Assembly (NCBI GenBank): GCA_031549625.1
Contig: JAVBPK010000060.1
Span: 1-23,084, forward strand
Length of the DNA: 23,084 nucleotides
Direction: 5' to 3'
DNA from: JAISXK01 sp031549625
Lineage (GTDB): Bacteria > Bacillota > Clostridia > Christensenellales > CAG-138
The position numbers were made by a program, and so were the translations under genes. Below, in pieces: positions 7,449 through 14,906 of this stretch (position 1 is the first letter of the stretch; the number at the start of each line of letters is the position of its first letter). The notes under the pieces are model-generated. The model had not been told where the DNA came from. It saw only the letters and a program-made list of their open reading frames with translations, and ran no database searches.

Positions 7449-8348
7449 TTATCCTTCATGCAGCACGGGGGCGGGCTTCCGCATTAGCTCGCTCATGAGA
7501 ATAGCGCCGACGATGCAAAGCGCGCCGAGCGCAAAGCGAAGCGTAAACGGCTCATGCAAAAACCAGATGCCAAACAAGCAGCCGAACGGCGCTTCCGTGC
7601 TCATAAGCAACGAAGCGCCGGCGGCCGGCGCGTAACGCAAGCCGATGTTTTGCAAGTACAACGCGAGCACAGTACTGGCCAGTCCGAGATACAGCAACGA
7701 GGGCAGCACCTGCGCGCTCAGCACCGTAGCAAGCGTTGGCGCAGGCTCAAACAGCAGCGCGCCAAACAAGGCGCAGGCGGCCATCACGACGAACTGTATG
7801 GAAGTGAGCGCGAACACATCCGCACCCTTTCTCGTATAAAAGCTGATGCAAACGATGTGCAACGCGTATAGTACGCTGCACGCCAGCGTCCACATATCGC
7901 CCGCATGCAAAGAAAAATTCGCATCAAGCGCGATAATGCCCACGCCTGTTAGGCAGAGCACGGCTGCCAATATGACCTTCAGGCCCGGATATTTGCGGGT
8001 CATCGCCCATACAAAAAGCGGAACGAGCACCACGTATGCCGCGGTAACAAACGCGTTGTTGCCTGCCGTAGTGGATTGCAAACCGACCGTTTGTGTATAA
8101 TAGGCCGCGTAAATAAACAGGCCGCCGATCAGACCCGCATGTACCGTGTAGCGGTTTGCGCGCACGAGCCGCTTGCAGCAAAGCAACGCAGAAACAACTG
8201 CCGCCAGCGAAAAGCGCAGGGCAAGCAGCCAATTGACGGGGAGTGAATCCAGCGAGGTTTTCATGATTACAAAGCCGCTTCCCCATATAATGCCGCAGAG
8301 AAGCAGAGCGCCTTCGGCTAAAAGCGCGTGTTTGCGTTCGACTTGCAA
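7449..8348 (-). CDS. EamA/DMT superfamily permease
   Basis: The 299-residue product shows ten hydrophobic segments in two EamA repeats. The first begins ALLLCGIIWGSGFVIMKTSLDSLPVNWLLALRFSLAA and includes GLQSTTAGNNAFVTAAYVVLVPLF. The second has a CSVLYALHIVCISFYTRKGAD stretch and ends with GASLLMSTEAPFGCLFGIWFLHEPFTLRFALGALCIVGAILMS. This family exports metabolites or drugs, and the substrate cannot be told from sequence. The start is TTG at 8346-8348 on the minus strand, with AAAGGA about nine bases upstream. It converges with the MATE gene across a 39-base gap that shows no clear T-tailed terminator. Confidence 0.88.
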   Translation of the reverse strand: MQVERKHALLAEGALLLCGIIWGSGFVIMKTSLDSLPVNWLLALRFSLAAVVSALLCCKRLVRANRYTVHAGLIGGLFIYAAYYTQTVGLQSTTAGNNAFVTAAYVVLVPLFVWAMTRKYPGLKVILAAVLCLTGVGIIALDANFSLHAGDMWTLACSVLYALHIVCISFYTRKGADVFALTSIQFVVMAACALFGALLFEPAPTLATVLSAQVLPSLLYLGLASTVLALYLQNIGLRYAPAAGASLLMSTEAPFGCLFGIWFLHEPFTLRFALGALCIVGAILMSELMRKPAPVLHEG

Positions 8349-8411
8349 GAGTGCGTATCCTTTCGTATATAAAACTTAAAAGTTCGTGTTCTGGCCATAT
8401 CGGGCATTCGG

Positions 8412-9554
8412 CTAATAAAGCTCAGCGTATTCGCCCTTTCGGCTTATTACGCCCGTGCGCCCCTCGCGCGATACGACAGCATAATCCATGAAAAATGCCG
8501 CCGCTTCGTCATATTGGCAGGGGATAACCAGCTCGCCCGTAAGATCGATATACCCCCACAGGCCGGACTCGTCCTTTACCGGGGCGCGGCTTTGCGAGAA
8601 CGGCGCGGCGTCCTGAAACCGAGGCTGTATCATCATGGTTCCACTTTGGTTGATAAACCCCCACAGGCCGTTTTGTTTAACAGGCGCGTACCCTTCGGAA
8701 AACGGTTTCGCGCCTTCAAATTTACCAGAAAACGCGCGCTTGCGCTGTGTGTTGTAATAGTCGTATACGCCATTTTGATTGACAACAACAAAACCTCCGC
8801 TGTATTGTTCACCCTTCTCACGGCCCCAGGACGTGAGCTTTTGGCCGACCTTATCGATGGTGTACCATTTGCCGTTTTGTTCTACAAATGCCATATCGTC
8901 CGCGAAATCGTATGCCGCATCAAACGAGGCGGAAATAGCGGCGTCGCCATCCGGATCGATATACCCGAACGTGGACGCGGGACGCACTGCCGCCCGCCCG
9001 CAATGAAAATCACCGGCCTCCCGGTAGGAACACGCGATGACAAGCTTGCCGCTGCTGTCGATATAGCCCCACTTTCCATTTTGCTCGACGGCGGCCAGGC
9101 CCTCTGAATAGGGGCGCACATTGCTCCACGTGGGCGGAACCGCCCACTCGCCTTCCCGCGTAATGAGGCCGTAACGCAGCGCGCCGTTGCTATCTACCGC
9201 GGCAAAAGCGTATAGTGAACCGGTGAATTCAAGCGCACGCAGATAAAGCGGCTGGAGTATCGTTTGCCCCTTTGCGTTTTTATAGCCCCACAGCCCGCCC
9301 GATTCATACGGGAACAACCGCCCCGCGGACGATGGCGGCGGCGTTGGCGTCGGTGTAACGCGCAATTCCAGCGTGTCGGCGGAGTTCGGATCCACAGGCG
9401 CGGCCGTCGGCGTGGGCGTAGGCGGCGCTTCAAGCAATACCGCCGCGCCGCCTCCCTTGTAAAGCAGCACGAATAAAAGCACGCCAAACGTGCAGACGAT
9501 GATCGTTATTCCATACATAAACAGCATGGGTATGCGTCTTGGCGGCCTGCGCAT
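8412..9554 (-). CDS. Membrane-anchored WG-repeat protein
   Basis: The 380-residue product has an N-terminal signal anchor (residues 10-32, MLFMYGITIIVCTFGVLLFVLLY) after a basic start (MRRPPRR). A Pro/Thr linker (PPTPTPTAAP, VTPTPTPPP) follows, then about eight or nine WG-type repeats of 35-40 residues. Typical units are GGLWGYKNAKGQTILQP, NGKWGYIDSSGKLVIA, NGLWGFINQSGTMMIQP and SGLWGYIDLTGELVIPCQYDEA. The repeats would lie outside the membrane as a beta-rich domain. WG repeats are found in many bacterial surface or secreted proteins without a set biochemical role. AAAGGAGG (plus coordinates 9561-9568) lies six bases before the ATG. Confidence 0.88.
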   Translation of the reverse strand: MRRPPRRIPMLFMYGITIIVCTFGVLLFVLLYKGGGAAVLLEAPPTPTPTAAPVDPNSADTLELRVTPTPTPPPSSAGRLFPYESGGLWGYKNAKGQTILQPLYLRALEFTGSLYAFAAVDSNGALRYGLITREGEWAVPPTWSNVRPYSEGLAAVEQNGKWGYIDSSGKLVIACSYREAGDFHCGRAAVRPASTFGYIDPDGDAAISASFDAAYDFADDMAFVEQNGKWYTIDKVGQKLTSWGREKGEQYSGGFVVVNQNGVYDYYNTQRKRAFSGKFEGAKPFSEGYAPVKQNGLWGFINQSGTMMIQPRFQDAAPFSQSRAPVKDESGLWGYIDLTGELVIPCQYDEAAAFFMDYAVVSREGRTGVISRKGEYAELY

Positions 9555-9574
9555 GTCGTGCCTCCTTTCGAATT

Positions 9575-9603
9575 AGTATACAACATGGAGCATGCATACG
9601 CAA
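9575..9603 (-). promoter_or_regulatory. Probable sigma-A promoter for the WG-repeat gene
   Basis: Read on the minus strand, TTGCGT (9603-9598), a 17-base spacer and TATACT (9580-9575) match the -35/-10 consensus at three and five of six positions. Transcription would start only about 14 bases before the ATG, just ahead of the ribosome binding site. Confidence 0.5.
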
Positions 9604-9656
9604 ATATCGGGAAAATGCGCAAAATACCGCGTGTTTTCCCGCTTGTGCGCTACGCA

Positions 9657-9736
9657 CGCGTCCCGGCTTAGGGGAACAGGAGTAATGCGAACCCGGTTTA
9701 TTCTTGTTACCCTACGGATTACGTAAGCCGGACGCG
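9657..9736. other. Long imperfect hairpin of about 80 bases, identity unknown
   Basis: CGCGTC-c-CGGCTTA (9657-9670) pairs with TAAGCCGGACGCG (9724-9736): 13 bp with one bulged C at 9663. Inside it, GGG (9671-9673) pairs with CCC (9710-9712). After one mismatch, AACAGGAGTAA (9675-9685) pairs with TTTATTCTTGTT-type sequence (9698-9708), 11 bp including two G-T pairs. The apical loop is TGCGAACCCGGT (9686-9697). An 11-base bulge, TACGGATTACG (9713-9723), lies on one side. No T-run follows on either strand, so it is not a standard terminator. It does not match a riboswitch, T-box or tRNA that I know. It lies upstream of the likely promoters of both flanking genes. Confidence 0.55.
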
Positions 9737-9807
9737 CCAAAATGACATCTGGCGGGCTGGCTCCCCTTCCCTGTTTTCTGAACCCCCAAGCTCACATTTT
9801 GTGCATG

Positions 9808-9819
9808 CATACATAGAAT
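9808..9819 (+). promoter_or_regulatory. Possible mother-cell-type -10 (SigE/SigK-like) before the BclA-like gene
   Basis: CATACATAGA at 9808-9817 resembles the -10 of SigE/SigK promoters (CATACA-T or CATA-NNN-TA). It would start transcription about 30 bases before the ATG. No good -35 was found at the expected distance, so this is weak. It would fit a spore-coat role for the gene. Confidence 0.25.
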
Positions 9820-9850
9820 GAAAGTAAAAAGAAAGATAGGAGGAAAACGT

Positions 9851-10291
9851 ATGCAGGCAGGCAACGACCAAGCCGGGCCAACCGGCGGCAAATCGATTTG
9901 CATATACCATAAAACACGGCTTGCATATGGAGTGTTCTGCTTTAGAAGACCGGCGGTTGCGAACGTGGGAAACCCACTGCCGTTTACCGGCGCGAATGGA
10001 GAAATAAGCAACATTTGTTTTTTACCGGGCAAAGGAGCGGTCACCATACAGGATGCGGGCGCGTATAGCATCGGCTATACTTTACAAGCGCCGGCGGGCA
10101 AGGGCAAAGCGGCAATCGCAATCAACGGAGTCCCCCTCCTCGAAAGCGAGACCAACGTGGGTTTGCATACGGAGTGGAACGGCGCCATGACCTTGCAGCA
10201 TAACGACGAAATCTCCCTCATAAACACCGGGGGGGATTGGTCGGCAAAAAAGGGTGAAATTCGCCTGTTTCAGCTATATTCCGCCAACTAA
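9851..10291 (+). CDS. Small protein with a BclA-C/TNF-like jelly-roll domain
   Basis: The 146-residue product begins with a polar, Gly-rich stretch containing GPTGG. From about residue 35 it shows the pattern of the C-terminal domain of BclA-like exosporium and collagen-like proteins: ANVGNPLPFTGANGEISN, then IQDAGAYSIGYTLQAPAGKGKAAIAINGVPLLESE, and a closing segment LQHNDEISLINTGG. These domains are trimeric beta jelly-rolls. Here the long collagen-like GXY region usual in BclA is absent. TAGGAGG at 9837-9843 supports ATG 9851 over the upstream in-frame ATG at 9818. A spore or cell-surface role is inferred from the fold only. The gene stands alone between two terminators or promoters. Confidence 0.65.
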   Translation: MQAGNDQAGPTGGKSICIYHKTRLAYGVFCFRRPAVANVGNPLPFTGANGEISNICFLPGKGAVTIQDAGAYSIGYTLQAPAGKGKAAIAINGVPLLESETNVGLHTEWNGAMTLQHNDEISLINTGGDWSAKKGEIRLFQLYSAN

Positions 10292-10330
10292 AAAGCCGCA
10301 GGCTTCATCCTGAAAATCCATATAAAAACG

Positions 10331-10375
10331 AAAGCCCCCTGCTTTTTTAAACAGGGGGCTTTGGCTTGATTTTTA
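10331..10375. terminator. Bidirectional terminator between the BclA-like gene and hppA
   Basis: AAAGCCCCCTG (10331-10341) pairs perfectly with CAGGGGGCTTT (10352-10362) around a 10-base loop. On the minus strand the stem is followed by CGTTTTTAT. On the plus strand a weaker T-run follows at 10370-10374. It lies between the converging genes and can serve both. Confidence 0.8.
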
Positions 10376-10461
10376 TGGGAAACCGGGCCTGTGAGGATGC
10401 GGCATGTTGACATAATAAAGCTGACCGCCGTGTAAAAAACCTCCACCTGAGCCAAACAGGT

Positions 10462-12411
10462 CTACTTCAAAAACAAAGGCGCGAACAACAGCGCAACGAT
10501 GCTCATGAGCTTGATGAGAATATTTAGCGATGGGCCTGCCGTATCCTTCAGCGGATCGCCAACCGTGTCGCCGATAATCGCGGCAGCATGCTCGGGCGTG
10601 TTCTTGCTTGTCTCTTCTATCAGCTTTTTCGCGTTGTCCCACGCGCCGCCGCTGTTCGACATCTGTATGGCGAGCAGCACGCCGCAAACCGTAGCGCCTA
10701 TCAGCAAACCCGCCAGGGCCGTAGCGCCCAGCAGCAAGCCCACCAGAACGGGACAAACCACGGCAAGCAGGCCGGGAATTATCATTTGTTTCAGCGCCGA
10801 TGCGGTGGAAATATCCACGCAGCGGGCATAATCGGGCGTGCCGGTTCCTGTAAGCAAGCCGGGAATTTCTGAAAATTGACGGCGCACTTCAAGTATCATA
10901 TCGCCCGCAGAGCGGCTTACCGCCTCTATCGCCATGGCGGAAAACAAGTACGCCAGCATGGCGCCGATGAACACCCCGCCTATTACGAACGGATCCAGCA
11001 GGTTGATGGCGCTAAGCTGTATGGACGCCGCGTACGAAGAGAGCAGCGCGAGCGCGGTAAGCGCGGCTGAGCCTATCGAAAACCCTTTGCCTATAGCAGC
11101 TGTAGTGTTGCCGATGGAGTCAAGTTTATCCGTGATTTCACGAACGGCGGGAGGCATGTTTGCCATGGCGGCTATACCGCCCGCGTTATCCGCAATGGGG
11201 CCATACGCGTCCACGGCGATAACAGCGCCCACCGTGGCCAGCATGCCTACAGCGGCAAGCGCAACCCCGAAAAGGCCCGCAGTGGTAAACGAAATGATAA
11301 CGGCCGCGGCAATGATGAGCACCGGGAACGCGGTGGAGCGCATGCCAACGGCGAGGCCCGCGAGTATGTTTGTGGCGGCGCCGGTTTCGCTCTGTTTGGC
11401 TATGGCCTTCACATGTTTATAGGCGCTGGATGTATAGTATTCCGTAATCATGCCTGTAACAGCGCCTGCGAGTATGCCGGAGAGGATGGCCAAAAACTTA
11501 TTTAGTGTTTGGAATATCGATTTTTCCAATATAAACGCGCCCACCAGCAACAGCGCCATGCTGACATACGTACCCAGCATGATGGCGCGCTGCGAGTTTT
11601 TCATTTTAACAAGCTTCACAAACAGCACGCCGATAATGGACGCGATTACCCCCAGGCTTGCAAGCGCAAGCACAAACAGCACCCCATTTGCGGTAAACGC
11701 CAACGCGCCAAGGATGCAAGCCGAAACGATGGAACCAACATAGCTTTCAAACAAATCCGCGCCCATGCCCGCCACGTCGCCTACGTTGTCGCCCACGTTG
11801 TCGGCGATAACAGCAGGGTTGCGCGGGTCGTCTTCGGGGATACCGGCTTCCACTTTGCCCACAAGATCCGCGCCCACGTCAGCCGCTTTCGTGTAGATAC
11901 CGCCACCAACGCGCGCAAACAACGCGACGGAGCTGGCTCCAAGCGAGAAGCCCGTCAATATGGAAACATCCTGAAAAACGATGTAACAAACAGAAATGCC
12001 CAGCAGACCGAGACCGACCACACACATGCCCATCACCGCGCCGCCGGTGAACGCCACACCCAATGCGGCGTGCTCGCCTTTGAGGGCGGCGTGCGCTGTG
12101 CGGCAGTTGGCGGACGTTGCGCTGCGCATGCCCAAATACCCGGCCAGCACCGAAAGCAACGCTCCAAACAAAAAGCTCACGGCTATCCGCACGCCCATAC
12201 CGGGAAGCACGAGCAGCAACGCAAACAACGCCGCCGCGAATATGGCTATCACCTTATATTCCCGGCGCAAAAAGGCCATAGCCCCGGTTTGCACATAGCC
12301 GGACAGCTCTTTCAGGCGGTCGCTGCCTGCCTCTTTTTTGCTGTTTGAACGGTAAAACAGCAATGCCACCAAAATTGCCGCCGCCGCCGCGGCCAGATAG
12401 AGTACGTTCAT
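10462..12411 (-). CDS. hppA: Membrane-bound ion-translocating pyrophosphatase, K+-dependent type
   Basis: The 649-residue, roughly 16-helix integral protein couples PPi hydrolysis to H+ or Na+ pumping. The active-site loop DVGADLVGKVEAGIPEDDPRNP starts at residue 178 and DNVGDNVGD is at 204-212. The second motif DAYGPIADNAGGIA starts at 401. GNTTAAIGKGFSIGSA starts at 434, with Ala rather than Lys after GNTT, the mark of K+-dependent enzymes. The third motif HAAAIIGDTVGDPLKDTAGPSLN lies near the end. The segment after GGIA reads AM, where most homologues I recall have EM. AAGGAGG on the minus strand lies eight bases before the ATG. Sequence alone does not tell H+ from Na+ transport. It recovers energy from biosynthetic PPi. 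Confidence 0.96.
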   Translation of the reverse strand: MNVLYLAAAAAAILVALLFYRSNSKKEAGSDRLKELSGYVQTGAMAFLRREYKVIAIFAAALFALLLVLPGMGVRIAVSFLFGALLSVLAGYLGMRSATSANCRTAHAALKGEHAALGVAFTGGAVMGMCVVGLGLLGISVCYIVFQDVSILTGFSLGASSVALFARVGGGIYTKAADVGADLVGKVEAGIPEDDPRNPAVIADNVGDNVGDVAGMGADLFESYVGSIVSACILGALAFTANGVLFVLALASLGVIASIIGVLFVKLVKMKNSQRAIMLGTYVSMALLLVGAFILEKSIFQTLNKFLAILSGILAGAVTGMITEYYTSSAYKHVKAIAKQSETGAATNILAGLAVGMRSTAFPVLIIAAAVIISFTTAGLFGVALAAVGMLATVGAVIAVDAYGPIADNAGGIAAMANMPPAVREITDKLDSIGNTTAAIGKGFSIGSAALTALALLSSYAASIQLSAINLLDPFVIGGVFIGAMLAYLFSAMAIEAVSRSAGDMILEVRRQFSEIPGLLTGTGTPDYARCVDISTASALKQMIIPGLLAVVCPVLVGLLLGATALAGLLIGATVCGVLLAIQMSNSGGAWDNAKKLIEETSKNTPEHAAAIIGDTVGDPLKDTAGPSLNILIKLMSIVALLFAPLFLK

Positions 12412-12887
12412 ACGAAATGCCTCCTTGATAATAAATTGTATAAAGAAACAAAGGGTTAGATGCCTAAAAAAATGGCAGCCAATCCAATTTCTCGATTATT
12501 ATGTGTTTGCTCGGGTGTTCTTTGCGAGTTATCGCCGCGAAAAACGATCCGCAGCGCATGTCTGGATGTGTATCAATCCCGTATCGCCCGTGGCGCACAT
12601 TACTATAATTGCAAAACATACCCTGTCTGTCAACCAGTTATAGTGATTATATCCAATATTAATACTATAATATTTTATTATATCTAGGCAGGTGCGCAAA
12701 CGTGTGCTAAAATTCTATTATCTATGTATGACTCTTATTATTACAAAGTATAGCCTGTTTTCATATATGCTATCCCTTTAAGCCTTGGCCCCATGCCGTC
12801 ATACCGATGCCTGGTACAAAACGGCAACGGGTGAAGCAGCGCGCCTTAACCGTTTACGCGCAAAGCGGCGCACAGATAGGAGAAACC
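12412..12887. other. AT-rich 476-bp divergent intergenic region
   Basis: This gap between minus-strand hppA and the plus-strand CpXC gene is much richer in A and T than the rest of the window, especially 12600-12780. It holds TACTATAAT twice (12601-12609 and 12663-12671), and TTATAGT inverted at 12638-12644. Apart from candidate promoters no structured RNA was recognised. Short ORFs at 12425-12687 lack convincing ribosome sites and are not called. Confidence 0.6.
12605..12633 (-). promoter_or_regulatory. Probable sigma-A promoter for hppA
   Basis: On the minus strand a perfect -35 TTGACA (12633-12628), a 17-base spacer and AATTAT (12610-12605, four of six matches to TATAAT) form a good promoter. 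The resulting hppA leader would be about 185 bases long, which is unusually long, but no known riboswitch was recognised in it. Confidence 0.5.
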
Positions 12888-13838
12888 ATGCCAACTTACC
12901 GGGAAAGCCGCCTCACCTGCGAAAAATGCGGCCATACGTTTGACATTGCCATCTGGGCGGCCATAGACGCATACCAAAGTGAACAGCGTGCGGAACTTTT
13001 AAGCGGCAGCATATTCCTGCACGCTTGCCCTGCATGTGCCCACAGAAACCGCTTGGAATACACGCTGGTATATACGGACACGGAACGCAAAAAGAAAATA
13101 TTGCTGGACGCACAAGAAGGCCGCGCCGAATTGTTTGAGCTCGGCATGGTGGAAGAATCGCGCAGCGGATATGATTTGCGCCTGGTAAGCACTGTCGAAG
13201 CATGCGCTGAAAAAATCCGCGTATTTGAGGCCGGCCTCAACGACAAAGCCCTTGAGCTTTGGAAAGTCGTTTGCCTGGCCCGCACCCAGCGCGCCTACGC
13301 CGGGCGCGGCATAACGGAACTGCGCTATTTGCCGCAGGAAAGCGCCAAATATATCTACCTGGAGGCCCTCCGCAGCAAAAGCGCGGAGAAACGAACCATA
13401 GCCACCCTAGCCTTCCCGCGCGCGGAATATGAACAATTTTTACAGACGCTGTTGCCCCATATACACAAAAAAGATAAGCATGGCCGTTATGTACGCATCG
13501 ATTCCACCTGGGCTAACGCGCAGGAAGGGCGCGCGCTCAGCATAAAAGCGGGGGGCCTTTCGCAGAGCGAACCGCGCGAAAACGCAAGGTTCCAATCTAA
13601 GGAACGCGGCGCCGGCTATTGCCCGCAATGCGGGTACGCCCTGCGCGAAAAAAGCCGATTTTGCTCGCAATGCGGCCATGCCTTATTCGCAAAAGCCACG
13701 CATTCGGCGGAAGAAACGCTGGAGCAGGAAGTGGAGGAAACGCGGCTTTTGCTGAACAAGCTGGAAATATACGTCCGCGAAGGCAAGCTGACACAGGCGG
13801 AACTGCGCCACCTTAAATCCACATTGGGTATGGACTGA
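12888..13838 (+). CDS. CpXC-domain protein with C-terminal double-CxxC zinc ribbon
   Basis: The 316-residue product is predicted to be cytoplasmic. The N-terminal part fits the CpXC family: C11-x2-C14 (LTCEKCGHTF) and C47-P-A-C50 (HACPACAHRNRLEYTLVYTD). A helical middle region follows. A zinc ribbon at residues 245-262 (YCPQCGYALREKSRFCSQCGHALF, C245/C248/C259/C262) comes next, and then a helical tail (LEQEVEETRLLLNKLEIYVREGKLTQAELRHLKSTL). GGAG just before ATG 12888 supports this start. The frame is open back to 12807 but without a ribosome site. Its biochemical function is unknown. Two zinc-binding modules suggest a protein- or nucleic-acid-binding adaptor, which is inference. Confidence 0.8.
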   Translation: MPTYRESRLTCEKCGHTFDIAIWAAIDAYQSEQRAELLSGSIFLHACPACAHRNRLEYTLVYTDTERKKKILLDAQEGRAELFELGMVEESRSGYDLRLVSTVEACAEKIRVFEAGLNDKALELWKVVCLARTQRAYAGRGITELRYLPQESAKYIYLEALRSKSAEKRTIATLAFPRAEYEQFLQTLLPHIHKKDKHGRYVRIDSTWANAQEGRALSIKAGGLSQSEPRENARFQSKERGAGYCPQCGYALREKSRFCSQCGHALFAKATHSAEETLEQEVEETRLLLNKLEIYVREGKLTQAELRHLKSTLGMD

Positions 13839-13856
13839 TAGATATATCGCAAAAGC

Positions 13857-13888
13857 AACTGCGCAGCCGGTAAAAGCTGCGCAGTTTT
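13857..13888 (+). terminator. Intrinsic terminator after the CpXC gene
   Basis: AACTGCGCAGC (13857-13867) pairs perfectly with GCTGCGCAGTT (13876-13886) around an 8-base loop, and is followed by TT. The T-run is short (four T counting the stem end). It lies between converging genes and may also end purR transcription on the other strand. Confidence 0.7.
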
Positions 13889-13929
13889 ACTTTCCGCCAA
13901 AAGAACGCGCCTTTGCCCCACGCGCCGTC

Positions 13930-14757
13930 TTACGCTTTCTCCAAAAGCCAATCCGCAGGGCAAACCTGCGCGCCTCCAGCTTCTTCGCTCACATCCCGCA
14001 ACACCATAAGCGGCGCGTAATTGGTGATGCGCTTGAGCTGCGGCTCCTCCGTCGCCATAATTACGCCCATGCCGCAAACGGAAACGGAAAACTCCTGCAT
14101 CATATCGTGCAGCGCCTTTGCAGTACCGCCGCCTTTCATGAAGTCGTCGATCAGCAAAGCGGACTGGCCCGCCTTCAAGCTGCGGCGCGGCAGGCTCATG
14201 GTTTGAATGCTTTTGCTGGACGCGCTCATGTAATTTAAGGTAACCACGGAACCTTCCGCGATGCGCTGGCCGCGCCGCGCCGTAACCAACGGCTTGCCAA
14301 GCGCGTGCGAAACCATAAGCGCAATGGGCACACCCATGGATTCCACCGTAACCACCACATCGGGTTGCTGGCGGTAAAAATACTTGGCAAACAGCTCACC
14401 CATGCGCGCAAGCAGCCGCGCATCGGAAAAAAGATCAACCGTGTACAAAAAGCCACCCGGAAGTATGCGTTCCGGCGAGGCGAGTTTGGCGCAAAGCGAC
14501 TGTATAAAATCCAGATCGGATGCGCCGGAATTAAACGGGTAAAAACGCACGCCACCCGCAGCGCCGTTTACGCTCTCGATGATGCCAAGGCCGTAATGCT
14601 GCAAAACGGTGCGCACCGTGGTGATGTCCTCACTAAGCGTAGATTTTGCGCAGCCAAACCATTCTACAAATTCCCGCAATGTGAAAAGACGGCCCGGCTC
14701 ACGGCACAATGCGCGCGTAATGGCGGCGACGCGCTCGCTGCGTTTTAATTTTTCCAT
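13930..14757 (-). CDS. purR: Purine operon repressor PurR (Bacillus type)
   Basis: The 275-residue product has a winged helix-turn-helix at residues 1-75 (MEKLKRSERVAAITRALCREPGRLFTLREF, then GCAKSTLSEDITTVRTVL). A phosphoribosyltransferase-like domain follows, with VVTVESMGVPIALMVSHALGKPLV and the PRPP loop ALLIDDFMKGGGTAKALHDMM. This regulator binds PurBox DNA and responds to PRPP, repressing purine synthesis genes. Length matches the family (about 270-285). AAGGAGA lies seven bases before the ATG on the minus strand. No purine gene is present in the window, so the targets lie elsewhere. Confidence 0.93.
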   Translation of the reverse strand: MEKLKRSERVAAITRALCREPGRLFTLREFVEWFGCAKSTLSEDITTVRTVLQHYGLGIIESVNGAAGGVRFYPFNSGASDLDFIQSLCAKLASPERILPGGFLYTVDLFSDARLLARMGELFAKYFYRQQPDVVVTVESMGVPIALMVSHALGKPLVTARRGQRIAEGSVVTLNYMSASSKSIQTMSLPRRSLKAGQSALLIDDFMKGGGTAKALHDMMQEFSVSVCGMGVIMATEEPQLKRITNYAPLMVLRDVSEEAGGAQVCPADWLLEKA

Positions 14758-14807
14758 TTGGTATTCTCCTTATGATGAACGGACAAGACTGATACGCATA
14801 GATAAAT

Positions 14808-14871
14808 AAAAAAAGCCACTGTTTACTTGTTGAGTATACAAAAAACACGCACAATAAGCAAGGCTTTTTTT
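14808..14871 (-). terminator. Possible terminator-like inverted repeat between yhbY and purR
   Basis: AAAAAAAGCC (14808-14817) and GGCTTTTTTT (14862-14871) are perfect 10-base inverted repeats separated by 44 bases. Read on the minus strand the second arm ends in a T-run, so the structure could stop yhbY transcription, but the stem is AT-rich and the loop is large. Strength is doubtful. Confidence 0.35.
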
Positions 14872-14906
14872 GATAACGTTCGTGTATATGGCCAGATTGG
14901 TATAAC

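Noticed and set aside
9608..9641. CGGGAAAA / TTTTCCCG inverted repeat with an 18-base loop
   Set aside because: Only eight base pairs, with a large loop and no T-run on the plus strand. It could be chance next to the stronger hairpin.
12412..12600. Riboswitch in the hppA leader
   Set aside because: No conserved core of c-di-AMP, c-di-GMP, fluoride, SAM, purine or other known riboswitch was recognised, and no terminator/antiterminator pair is evident.
12425..12687. Small ORFs in the AT-rich gap
   Set aside because: Two overlapping frames of about 72-75 codons without convincing Shine-Dalgarno or domain. The products look random.
14758..14906. PurBox (CGAAC core) upstream of purR
   Set aside because: A CGAAC core occurs at about 14877-14883 on the minus strand, but no second properly spaced inverted copy was found, so autoregulation is not supported.
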